64,000 bases of DNA from CAVWZH01 sp963765285 (GTDB lineage Bacteria > Acidobacteriota > Terriglobia > Terriglobales > Acidobacteriaceae), in NCBI GenBank assembly GCA_963765285.1, contig CAVXVR010000008.1, positions 186,001-250,000 of the forward strand, written 5' to 3'. Of this stretch, positions 18,245 to 27,033 are shown piece after piece; positions within the stretch are counted from its first letter, which is position 1, and each line of letters starts with the position of its first letter. The position numbers were made by a program, and so were the translations under genes. The notes below the pieces were generated by a model. It did no database searches, had not been told where the DNA came from, and saw only the letters and a list, made by a program, of their open reading frames with translations.

Positions 18245-20197
18245 TCATACCCGGGCGCGAGCCGGTACCGCGTCCTCTGCAAGAAAAGTTTGAGATTCGC
18301 CTTCGAGGCAAACCCTGTGCCACAGTTCCAGGTTCAGCAAACGCCAGATGCGGTCATAATGATCGCGATACTTGGAACGGTGCTCGCGAAAAAGTGTTTG
18401 CACCGCCGTCGGCTTGAAATAACCGCGTTCCACGCTGCGCGGTTCGAGAAGGATGTCTTCAATCCAGTCCAGTCGCGGTCCGGCGAGCCAACCGCTCCAC
18501 GGTGTAGGGAAACCAAGCTTAGGGCGGTGGAGAATTGAGTGGGGAAGCAAATCTTCCACAGCTTTCTTGAGAATGTGCTTGCCCGAGGTCCCGTGAATTT
18601 GGAACCGCTGCGGTATGTTTGCTGCAAATTCCACCAGCGCGTGATCCAGGAAGGGAACGCGGCTCTCGATCGACGCCGCCATGCTCATGTTGTCCTGCTT
18701 CATGAGTAGTTCGATCAAATACGTTTTGATGTCGGTATACAGCAAGCGCTGCAGCGTCTCGCCGGACGATTGCTCCCAGTATGCGAGGACATGACGATAA
18801 GCCGAGCCGGGAACAAGTTCTTGCACAAGCTGGTCGCTGAGCAAGTCCGCCTGGTCCTTCTCGTCAAACGCGGAGAAGAAATTGTCAAAGTAAAGCGAAG
18901 CCCAGGATGCGCCATCGCGTGCCAGAAAAGTGTGGGACAGTTTGCGCCGCAGTGTGGCGCCGAGCAGCGGCGAATCTGAGATCAACTGCCGCACCTGGCG
19001 CCGGAGCACGCCCGGGGCCACCGAACGGTAAACCCGGTCGAGCGCGGCGTTTTTCAAAGTAAAGGCATACCGCGAATATCCCCCGAGGGTTTCGTCGCTG
19101 CCCTCTCCCGTCAACACCACCGTGATCCGTTCGCGAGCCAGCCGGGCCACGAAATACAAGGCCACGCTCGAGGGCCAGGCGATGGGTTCATCCTCATGCC
19201 AGATCAACCGGGGAAGAGCATCGAAAAATTCCTGGCCGGTGACCAGCACCTCGCGATGGACTGAATTCAAATGCTGTGCGACCACACGAGCATAAGGCAA
19301 TTCGCTGTAGGCATGCTCGGCGTAGCCCACAGAGAACGTCTCGATCGGCTCGCGGCGGATCTTCGTCATGAGCGCAGCCACTGCGCTCGAATCGATGCCT
19401 CCACTCAAGAACACACCGAGCGGGACGTCGCTCATCAAGTGGCTGCGGACTGCTTCCTCGAGCATGTCGCGATAGGTCTGTACGTAGTAAGTCTCAGGAC
19501 GATCACCTTCTTCTTGCTTGAGCGAGAGGTCCCAATACGGTTGAACCCGCACCTCACCGTTCTCTTCAACTTCCATCGTGTGCCCCGGCATCAGCTTGCG
19601 GATGCCCTGGTAGAACGTCTCCTCTCCTGATAGATAGCCGAACGCCAGATACTCCGGTAGGCACGCACGGTCGAATGCAGCTCGCGTGGAAGAATGAGCC
19701 AGAATCACTTTAATTTCCGAGCCGAACAAAAACGACTCTGGAGTCAGACGGTAGTAGAGAGGCTTGATGCCCAGGCGGTCGCGGGCCACGAACAGCGAGC
19801 GTTTTCGTGCATCCCAAATGGCAAATGCGAACATACCGCGCAGGTGCTGGACACAGTCGCGCCCGTACTCTTCGTAGAGATGAAGAATCGTTTCGGTATC
19901 GCTATGAGTTTTGTAACGATGCCCGCGGGCTTCGAGCGGTCCGCGCAAAGCCGCGTGATTATAGATTTCCCCGTTGTATACGATCCAGGCCGTGCCATCT
20001 TCGTTGCTGATCGGCTGGTGGCCGGTGGCAACGTCGATGATGCTCAAGCGCCGCATGCCGAGGCCCACGCGGCCATCGATGTAGATGCCGTCGTCGTCGG
20101 GCCCGCGATGCGCCATAACGTCGCACATCCGCCTCAGCGTATGCGGCTCGATCCGCGCGTCGCGATTAAATTCGACTATGCCTGCGATTCCGCACAT
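18245..20197 (-). CDS. asnB: AsnB-like glutamine-dependent amidotransferase (second copy)
   Basis: This 650-residue protein begins MCGIAGIVEF with the Cys2 nucleophile. The glutaminase domain has HRGPDDDG and YNGEIYNH, and the synthetase domain has LSGGIDSSA at 264-272 and LTGEGSDETLGGYSRY. It is related to, but clearly diverged from, the copy at 11292. Both sit in EPS runs, so each may amidate a different uronic or acidic residue; classic asparagine synthesis is the alternative. It lies 4 bases downstream of the heparinase gene and 46 bases upstream of the epimerase gene on the same strand. Confidence 0.88.
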   Translation of the reverse strand: MCGIAGIVEFNRDARIEPHTLRRMCDVMAHRGPDDDGIYIDGRVGLGMRRLSIIDVATGHQPISNEDGTAWIVYNGEIYNHAALRGPLEARGHRYKTHSDTETILHLYEEYGRDCVQHLRGMFAFAIWDARKRSLFVARDRLGIKPLYYRLTPESFLFGSEIKVILAHSSTRAAFDRACLPEYLAFGYLSGEETFYQGIRKLMPGHTMEVEENGEVRVQPYWDLSLKQEEGDRPETYYVQTYRDMLEEAVRSHLMSDVPLGVFLSGGIDSSAVAALMTKIRREPIETFSVGYAEHAYSELPYARVVAQHLNSVHREVLVTGQEFFDALPRLIWHEDEPIAWPSSVALYFVARLARERITVVLTGEGSDETLGGYSRYAFTLKNAALDRVYRSVAPGVLRRQVRQLISDSPLLGATLRRKLSHTFLARDGASWASLYFDNFFSAFDEKDQADLLSDQLVQELVPGSAYRHVLAYWEQSSGETLQRLLYTDIKTYLIELLMKQDNMSMAASIESRVPFLDHALVEFAANIPQRFQIHGTSGKHILKKAVEDLLPHSILHRPKLGFPTPWSGWLAGPRLDWIEDILLEPRSVERGYFKPTAVQTLFREHRSKYRDHYDRIWRLLNLELWHRVCLEGESQTFLAEDAVPARARV

Positions 20198-20201
20198 GCG
20201 T

Positions 20202-22580
20202 TTATTTCACCCGGAGCTCGCCTGCCTCAGAAACGACACCTGCAAGTTCGCCCTGGTATAAGTATTCCACGGCTGAGCTGTCGGACGAACTCGTCTCAAG
20301 CCTTCCGCGGCGGTTTGTCCATTCAAAATGTTGAATTGCCAGGCGGTGTGTGATCACTCTCTGCTCCTGCCACGATGCGAAACTGCCATCGACCATCACC
20401 AGGTGAACTGGATGGCCATCCTCGCGGCAGCAATATAGGAATTTTGCATCGCTGGCCCAGCCGCAGGAGTCCCAGGCCTTTCCGTCATCGCTGAAAAAAA
20501 ACTCATGTACGACACGGGATGTCTGATAGCGATAGCCGTGGAGTCCGCTGATTGTGTCCGAGAGAGCCCCAAATTCTCCGATCGCCGTTTTTTCCTGGCT
20601 CGGCAGCAACAATGTCGCGTATTCCGCCGGGAGATTTGCCGACGTGCTGAGGCGCGCCACGACCGCCGTACATTTCTTGCCGTACGCAGGGGATTCAAAC
20701 GCGCTGGCTCGCTCTTCTGTCCATGCCGGATCGCCACAGAACAGCAACGCCAGCTGGTCAGGATTTCCGGATGGTTGTTCCGTTATCCGCGGGCGGGCTA
20801 CAAAACCACATTCGTTCTCTGTCACATCCAGATCAGGAGCAAAATGCCAGAAGATTTCCAGGTCATGACAGCCGCGACCCTCCGCGACGTCGCGAATCAT
20901 CCAAAAGCCACCGTGAAGATGAAACACGTAACGGCGGTGAATCACGGGGTCAGATAAGCGCTGATAGCCGTCATGATTTCCCGCCAGGAACTCGAACGAA
21001 TTTCCGCGCACCCAGGTTTCGGCCGTTACTTTGGGAATCGAGTTCCATGCGAATGGTCCTTCTGAGACCGCCTGGTCGAGGTGGTCAACGCGCAGGGTGT
21101 TATGGGCTGCGGTTCCCCGAAGCGCATCCCTCTCATCCGCACAGGAGACGTAGCGGTAGCTGCCGGAATCGACTAACCAGCGGCGGCCATTGGCAGAGAG
21201 CGTGACCGCCAGAGCGTCGGCATGCCCGTGCCCGCAGCGGCCCGTACCTTGCGGCCCAGCATCCACCACCAACTCCGCTTTCAAGCCGGCGTCGGCCATC
21301 ACATAAATGCCACTGGCCGTGAATGCTCTCGACTGCATCGACGAGCGTACATGTTGCCCCGATAGCGGCTTCATGGCTTGCTCGCCAAACAGCCACACTG
21401 ACTCCTCGGTCAGTTTGGCACCAGAAGCAAGATCTTCCCGTCCGTACAAGATCGCACCAATCGCCAGCGGATCGGTTAGGTTTTCCGTACGGTTTCGGCG
21501 GGGATTGAAAAGCCGGCCTCCGTCATCGTCGCCAAACGCTTCCGGGGGCCCTGCCTGGGACAGAGCTTGCACCACATTTAGCATCTTGTTTACGGTTTCA
21601 TCAAACTGCGGAGGAATTGCTATTGCATTGCGCTCCGCCAGAATTCGCGCGTGCAGAAAAAAATCGAGGGCGTAAACGTGGTAGTACAGCGATTGCTCGA
21701 AATAGACGCCATCTGAGCGCACCTGGCGTTCCATTTCCTTCAAAAGAATCTCCCATCCTTCTTTCTTCCATCGTTCTGCCGCCGCAAACTCCGGGCATGA
21801 CGTGCCCAGAGCGAACAATGCCAGAGCTTCGCCAAGCAGATGAGTGTTCGGGGAGAAATAAGTCGAAAGATAACGCTCCACATGGCGCCCGTGCAGCATC
21901 AATCCGCGGCGAACGTCGGCCGCGAACCCGGAGGGAAGTACCTCGCCGTCGCCCAGTAAGTGAAGCACCCATAGCCAGGAAAGGCTGCGAAAGGCAACTT
22001 CCAGACTGCTAGCCCAATTGATCCCCAGGGGGTATGGGTTCGCCTTTTGCCAGCTCCGCCACTGAGCGACGAGTTCGGTAACGTAGCGTTTGTCGCCGCT
22101 GACACAATACGCCTTCGCCAGCGTTACCAGGTGTTGGTGACGATTGAGTTCCCATATGACTTTGTGATCGCCAACTTTCTCGAAGTTGAGGAAATCAATC
22201 TTGAACCACGGCCGGAGTGGAACTCGCTTGCCCGAGATTGCATCAAGATGCCAGTCAATGGTGCGACCGTAATCCAGGCCGGAATATCCCAGCAGATCAA
22301 AGCGATGGCCAAGCAATTCGCCGGCTTCGTGGATGATGCGCTCGGTCTCTGCGGGCAGCTGCTCCCGCAGCAGCGCCATGCGTCCAGGGAGCTCCTTGCG
22401 AGAGAAGAAAAATCGATGGCTGGCCGCATGTTCAGACGGGCCCGACTCATCCCCCGAATGCCAACCCGCGCCATAAAGCGCCCAGTCGACGCGCTTGCTC
22501 AGTTCCTGCCGTAGTCGGGTCGTAAGTTCGCCCGGGCTTGCGCGGGCCAGACGAGACCAGGTTCTGCGCCAGGTTGCCAA
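20202..22580 (-). CDS. Heparinase II/III-family polysaccharide lyase-like protein
   Basis: A 792-residue protein with the two-part heparinase II/III layout. An N-terminal alpha/alpha-toroid (about 60-400; IDWHLDAISGKRVP, FSPNTHLLGEALAL) is followed by a beta-sandwich half. The family signature is at about 445-505: GHGHADALAVTLSANG, WLVDSGSYRY and TAAHNTLRVD. No clear signal peptide follows the TTG start, so the cell location is uncertain. Such proteins cleave uronic-acid polymers such as heparin-like chains or alginate and often occur in EPS loci, where they may trim or release chains. Here it shares a locus with sulfotransferases and a uronate-forming dehydrogenase, so the cognate EPS is the likely substrate. 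Confidence 0.85.
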   Translation of the reverse strand: MATWRRTWSRLARASPGELTTRLRQELSKRVDWALYGAGWHSGDESGPSEHAASHRFFFSRKELPGRMALLREQLPAETERIIHEAGELLGHRFDLLGYSGLDYGRTIDWHLDAISGKRVPLRPWFKIDFLNFEKVGDHKVIWELNRHQHLVTLAKAYCVSGDKRYVTELVAQWRSWQKANPYPLGINWASSLEVAFRSLSWLWVLHLLGDGEVLPSGFAADVRRGLMLHGRHVERYLSTYFSPNTHLLGEALALFALGTSCPEFAAAERWKKEGWEILLKEMERQVRSDGVYFEQSLYYHVYALDFFLHARILAERNAIAIPPQFDETVNKMLNVVQALSQAGPPEAFGDDDGGRLFNPRRNRTENLTDPLAIGAILYGREDLASGAKLTEESVWLFGEQAMKPLSGQHVRSSMQSRAFTASGIYVMADAGLKAELVVDAGPQGTGRCGHGHADALAVTLSANGRRWLVDSGSYRYVSCADERDALRGTAAHNTLRVDHLDQAVSEGPFAWNSIPKVTAETWVRGNSFEFLAGNHDGYQRLSDPVIHRRYVFHLHGGFWMIRDVAEGRGCHDLEIFWHFAPDLDVTENECGFVARPRITEQPSGNPDQLALLFCGDPAWTEERASAFESPAYGKKCTAVVARLSTSANLPAEYATLLLPSQEKTAIGEFGALSDTISGLHGYRYQTSRVVHEFFFSDDGKAWDSCGWASDAKFLYCCREDGHPVHLVMVDGSFASWQEQRVITHRLAIQHFEWTNRRGRLETSSSDSSAVEYLYQGELAGVVSEAGELRVK

Positions 22581-22767
22581 TGGACCCCCCGTTTCTCTCG
22601 ACTCCTATTCTAATGTGTGACGGCGGACTGGCCGTGGCAAAAGCGGTTCCTGACCGGGGACAGAAAGCGGTTTAACTATGCTAGGAGAATCGGGTTGTAG
22701 AGCGGGCTAAGTGACTTCCAGGCAACGGTTTAGAAGACGCCTCGTTGGCTGGGTGGGGCTCGGGCTG

Positions 22768-24351
22768 CTACTGATAGGTCAGCGTATAGACTCGGTAGAC
22801 ATCCGTCTCAAATACGCAGTGAAACTCCACGCCAGCCACCTCTTGAGGGCTACGGCACCCCGAGGGCAGGGCGATCGACCGCCGTAGAATGCCCCGGTCG
22901 GCGTACACCAGGAAACGAGGATGTTCCTCGCTAATGTAATCGCGGACCGTTGTTCCCGGATACTTCTTGCTGGCAAGGTAGACTCGCTTTCCTGCCACCA
23001 AAGGGAGTCCCGCAGCGCTGGCCACAATATCCGATTCAACGTTGTGATCATCGATGACTATGGCGTCATCGGGCCCCATATGACTCCGGAGATAATCCCC
23101 GACCGCCTTGATCCGGGCAGCGTAGCGCAGGCGCGGAGAAACAGAGGCGAATTTGTCGGCGTAGCGGTTCGGCACCTCAGCCAGCACCAATACGGTCGTC
23201 AGATTCAAAACCAGCAAAGCAATCAAGGCGAAACGGGCCGCAGCGATCCTGGCCGGAAAACGCTCCATGATTTTTTGCAGGCCGAAACCGGAAATGATAG
23301 CCAGCATCGTTCCCAGCGTAAGCGTGTAGCGCGCAGTGACGATCAAGGAGCGATTTACGAACCAGTACATCTGGATGGCGCCAAAGAAAATCGTCAGTGC
23401 GGCAAACGCGGCCGTGAGTCGCGACGAAAACGATTTGGTCAGTCCATAAATCGCGCCAATGACCGCGAAAGGAGAAAGACTAATGAGCAAAACTCCCGGC
23501 GTCAGGGCCAGTTGGTAAGCCAGCGAAGTTTGCATCGCCGCCACGAAGCGCATGGGGTTGAGCCGGGTGACCTGGGTGGGATTACCGAAAGCATGCCAGG
23601 AATAGGCCGTCATCACCGCCGGCCAGGCCCCCGCGGTGAGCCCAAAGATGAGAAGCGGGCGCAGGCTCTTCCACCAACCCTGGGACCGTTTTTGGCGTAA
23701 TGAAAAAATCAGGAGAATCAGTCCGAGGCCGGCGAAAAGAACCCAAGCCTCATAGCGGATCGATTCCGCCACAGAAAGCATTGTGCCGGAAACCGCCAGA
23801 TACCACAGCTTGGCCGGGGAGGCTTTCAAATAGTCGAAAAAGAAATAGGCTGCCAGGAGGAAAAAGAACACATAACTGATCTCTGCCGACGAGGTGCTGC
23901 TGTAGCCAATGTACAGGGTGTAGAAAGAGCACACCGCCAGGGACAACAGTCCGGCAGATGGACCGTAGAGCAAGCTGGCGAGCCTCCAGCAAACCACGAT
24001 GGAAGCTATTCCGAGGACCAGGCTCAGGAGGCGTCCTGCGGCCACCACGTCGGGGACCACCAGAGACGAAAGGCCGATCAACCAGAAGTGCCCCGGGGGA
24101 TATGTATCGAAAATGAACTTGAGCGTTGGATGTCGCAACCACGAGGCCGCAAGTTCCAGATGGGCATTAGCGTCCCCTCCGCTGTTGTCGGAAAGCACAA
24201 AGGACAAAATTCGGAAAAGGGCGCCACTCATGATCAGCCCGATCGCGAGGCGCTTATCGGCACCGGCAACTTCGTCTGCAGTCCTGACCTCAGCCGCAAT
24301 CGGCGGATTGCCTGCGCCCCATCCCAGATCCAGAACGTGCCCCATGGCCAC
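22768..24351 (-). CDS. GT39-type membrane glycosyltransferase (ArnT/PMT-like)
   Basis: The 527-residue polytopic membrane protein has an acidic motif in the first loop (SDNSGGDANAHLELA) and a YPPGHFWLIGL segment, as in ArnT/PMT family enzymes. About ten hydrophobic helices follow, and the C-terminus is soluble. The conserved region starts at about residue 33, so the true start may lie a little downstream. It would transfer a sugar from a polyprenyl-phosphate carrier outside the inner membrane. It is the first gene of the minus-strand run and is divergent from the dehydrogenase gene at 24712. A gap of 187 bases separates it from the heparinase gene. Confidence 0.82.
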   Translation of the reverse strand: MAMGHVLDLGWGAGNPPIAAEVRTADEVAGADKRLAIGLIMSGALFRILSFVLSDNSGGDANAHLELAASWLRHPTLKFIFDTYPPGHFWLIGLSSLVVPDVVAAGRLLSLVLGIASIVVCWRLASLLYGPSAGLLSLAVCSFYTLYIGYSSTSSAEISYVFFFLLAAYFFFDYLKASPAKLWYLAVSGTMLSVAESIRYEAWVLFAGLGLILLIFSLRQKRSQGWWKSLRPLLIFGLTAGAWPAVMTAYSWHAFGNPTQVTRLNPMRFVAAMQTSLAYQLALTPGVLLISLSPFAVIGAIYGLTKSFSSRLTAAFAALTIFFGAIQMYWFVNRSLIVTARYTLTLGTMLAIISGFGLQKIMERFPARIAAARFALIALLVLNLTTVLVLAEVPNRYADKFASVSPRLRYAARIKAVGDYLRSHMGPDDAIVIDDHNVESDIVASAAGLPLVAGKRVYLASKKYPGTTVRDYISEEHPRFLVYADRGILRRSIALPSGCRSPQEVAGVEFHCVFETDVYRVYTLTYQ

Positions 24352-24711
24352 CCCTTACCGCGAGACTCGGAGTTCTCGCGATGTTGACCAAAGTAGGTTT
24401 TCGGATCGGAGCTGTAATCCCCCAATTAGGGTATTTCGCTGTGGGTATCGTGGAACGCGGCTGGTCCGTGAAACTCTGCCGCCGAGAGGGACCGCCGAGG
24501 TCCGGAAGAGCGAACCTTGGCCGCCAGCCTCATACAGGGTAGACTGTTATCGCGGTCGTGGTTCTGTACGGCAGAGCCGGCCACTGAAGCGTTGTATTCC
24601 ACTCCCCATGTGTGCCTAAGTCTATCGGCTGTATAAGCTTAGCTGGGAGCTGATGGCTGCTAAAGGGCCGGGCCCGAGGATGCTTTCAAGACCAGCCCAG
24701 GGAGCTAGAAC
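24352..24711. other. Divergent intergenic region of the EPS locus
   Basis: This 360-base gap separates the leftward GT39 gene from the rightward dehydrogenase gene and so must carry promoters for both transcripts. I found no confident -35/-10 pair, sigma-54 box or long inverted repeat. The only clear signal is a GGGAG ribosome-binding site about 8 bases before the GTG at 24712. Short frames here look like chance. Confidence 0.5.
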
Positions 24712-26037
24712 GTGAGTCTTTCGGTCAGCATTTTTGGCCTCGGGTACGTCGGTTCGGTCTCGGCGGCGTGCTTTGCTTCCCTTGGCCACAAGATCATCGG
24801 AGTTGACGTCAACCCGGCCAAGGTGGGGTTGCTCGAGTCGGGATTGAGCCCGATTGTCGAGGCGGGCTTGAGCGAAATGATCGCCGAGGGGCATCGGGCT
24901 TGCCGCCTGCATGCCACCACCGACGCGACCGCGGCCGTGCGGGATTCAGACCTTTCTTTCGTTTGTGTTGGGACACCCAGTCTGCACAGCGGGAAACTCG
25001 ACCTTAGCCACGTCGAGCACGTGATGCGCGAAATCGGCCTTGCCCTGCGGGAGAAGAAAACTCCTCACGTCGTGGTGTTGCGCAGCACTGTGTTGCCCGG
25101 AACGACGGAATCGCTTGTGATCCCTGTGCTCGAAGCCAGCAGCGGGCGGCGCGCCGGGTCAGACTTCATAGTGTGCTACAACCCCGAGTTCATGCGAGAG
25201 GGCAGCGCGGTGGCGGATTTTTTTCAGCCTCCTTACACCATTCTTGGCGCAAATCATGACGATCATCTCGCGCCGCTGCGGGAGCTTTACCAGAACATCC
25301 CCGGCCAGGTTTTTGAAGTGCAGATTCCGGTGGCCGAAATGGTGAAGTACGTTTCTAACTTGTTTCACGCCCTGAAGGTGTCCTTCGCCAACGAGATTGG
25401 AACCTTGTGCCGGGAGTTGACGGTGGACACGGCCGCCATCACCAAGATTTTCACTTCAGACACAAAGTTGAATATCTCGCCCGCTTACCTTTCGCCCGGG
25501 TTCGCTTTTGGCGGTTCGTGCCTTCCCAAGGATCTCAGGGCCATCACGCATCGCGCCAAGGAACTCGACTTGAGTTTGCCCCTGCTGGGATCCATCATGA
25601 CCAGCAATGCCGAGCATTTAACGCGCGCGGTGGAACTTGTCTTGGGGACGGGGAAGCGAAAGATTGCCATGGTTGGCTTGAGTTTCAAAGCCGGCACCGA
25701 TGACCTGCGAGAGAGCCCGCAGGTGCAGTTAATCAAGCGGTTTCTTGGCGAGGGTTGCCAGGTTCGCGTGTGGGACCAGGATGTTTCACTGGGACGTTTG
25801 GTCGGTTCCAACCGGCAATACATCGAAGAAGTGATTCCTCATATTGGCTCACTTTTATCGAATGATCTGCACGGAGTAGTGCGCGAGAGTGAAGTCGTGA
25901 TTTTGGGCACGCGGTCGGTCGCGACGGAGCAACTTTCAGAATGCCTCAGCCCGCAGCACATTGTCATCGACCTGGTGAATCTTGAGAGCTCCCGCCGCCC
26001 GCAAGTGAAAGGGCCCTACAAGGGGATTTGCTGGTAA
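24712..26037 (+). CDS. Nucleotide-sugar 6-dehydrogenase (UDP-glucose/GDP-mannose dehydrogenase family)
   Basis: A 441-residue enzyme starting at GTG behind a good ribosome-binding site. The N-terminal NAD domain has VSIFGLGYVGS (G9, G11, G14). The central part has CYNPEFMREGSAVADFFQPP. The catalytic cysteine is C270 in FGGSCLPKD, and the C-terminal domain has GLSFKAGTDDLRESP. The CLPKD form and the PP after the FF stretch resemble AlgD-type GDP-mannose dehydrogenases more than UDP-glucose dehydrogenases, which usually read CFPKD. Either way it makes a uronic-acid nucleotide sugar for the EPS, giving an acidic polymer. It opens a plus-strand run with a sulfotransferase and a FemAB-like gene. 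Confidence 0.88.
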   Translation: MSLSVSIFGLGYVGSVSAACFASLGHKIIGVDVNPAKVGLLESGLSPIVEAGLSEMIAEGHRACRLHATTDATAAVRDSDLSFVCVGTPSLHSGKLDLSHVEHVMREIGLALREKKTPHVVVLRSTVLPGTTESLVIPVLEASSGRRAGSDFIVCYNPEFMREGSAVADFFQPPYTILGANHDDHLAPLRELYQNIPGQVFEVQIPVAEMVKYVSNLFHALKVSFANEIGTLCRELTVDTAAITKIFTSDTKLNISPAYLSPGFAFGGSCLPKDLRAITHRAKELDLSLPLLGSIMTSNAEHLTRAVELVLGTGKRKIAMVGLSFKAGTDDLRESPQVQLIKRFLGEGCQVRVWDQDVSLGRLVGSNRQYIEEVIPHIGSLLSNDLHGVVRESEVVILGTRSVATEQLSECLSPQHIVIDLVNLESSRRPQVKGPYKGICW

Positions 26038-26051
26038 GCCCCGCCCGACCT

Positions 26052-27030
26052 ATGAAGCCACCGGTCTTCATCGTGGGTTGTCCCAGGTCAGGCACCAGCT
26101 TTCTTTATCACCTGCTGCTCTCCGCCGGCGGATTCGCAGAGTTTCACACGCAGATGAACGTGTTTGATGTTCTGGAGCCGATCTATGGGGACCTGGGCTC
26201 GGCCCACAACAAGAACAGAATGATGCGGGAGTGGCTCCAGAGCAAGGCTTTTCAAGTATCCGGGCTCGAGGCCGCAGAGATTGAAACCAAGGTTATGGCC
26301 GAATGTCACAGCGCGAGTGATTTTCTGCGCATCGTGATGGAGGAAGTTTCGCGCAAGCAGGGCGTCGATCGCTGGATCGACTCGACGCCGACCAATGTTC
26401 CGCACATGCTGCGGATTCATACAGATTTTCCCGACGCTTTGTTCGTGCACATCATTCGCGATCCCCGGGATGTGGCACTGTCGTTAGACAAGCGAGGCTG
26501 GAGCCGCCCTCTGCCGTGGGATAGAGACAAGGCACTGCTCGCCGCCGGCCTCTATTGGGAGTGGATTGTGCGCAAGGGGCGAGAAAACGGATCGCACCTC
26601 GGAAAGCAATATATCGAGGTGCGTTACGAACAACTCGTGCAGGAGCCACGGGAGACTTTGGCTCGCCTGGGAAGTTTTCTCGGCGACACACTGGATTATG
26701 ACCGCATCCAGCAAGCCAGCGTGGGCTCGGTAAAAAAGCCGCTCACCTCGTTCGAAGAAGATTTGCGAGCGGGTCGTTTCATGCCCGTCGGACGCTGGAA
26801 AGAAAAATTCCCGCGCGAGCAACTGCGGCGTTTCGAGGAACTGATCGGCGAATATATGAAAGAAATGGGTTACGCTCTTTCGAGCGCACCCTGCGGCGAG
26901 CCCGGGATTTTCGGTCCGGAGCACGCGCCTGATCTACGGCGTCTATCACGAATTCAAACAATGGGCGAAAGTGAACACTCCGCTCTCGCGCCTGCTGGTC
27001 AGCTACTCCGACATTCTGATCGACAAGTAA
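26052..27030 (+). CDS. Sulfotransferase (PAPS-dependent, long type), frameshifted near the 3' end
   Basis: The ATG at 26052 gives MKPPVFIVGCPRSGTSFL, with the 5'-phosphosulfate loop at residues 9-16; a TTG at 26028 inside the upstream gene is an alternative. The 3'-phosphate motif HIIRDPRDVALSL lies at about 133-145. As written the frame runs to 27080 with an odd tail and overlaps the next gene. Removing one G from GGG at 26904-26906 gives an ending with EFKQWAKVNTPLSRLL and a stop at 27030, just before the next gene. That tail resembles the matching part of the paralogue at 28080 (KLWLKTQTPAGRL). The restored protein is 325 residues. It should move sulfate from PAPS to a sugar hydroxyl or amine. 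Confidence 0.82.
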
Positions 27031-27033
27031 GCG

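Noticed and set aside
20396..22474. Several opposite-strand open frames inside the heparinase gene
   Set aside because: They match no family and are explained by the GC-rich codon pattern of the real gene.
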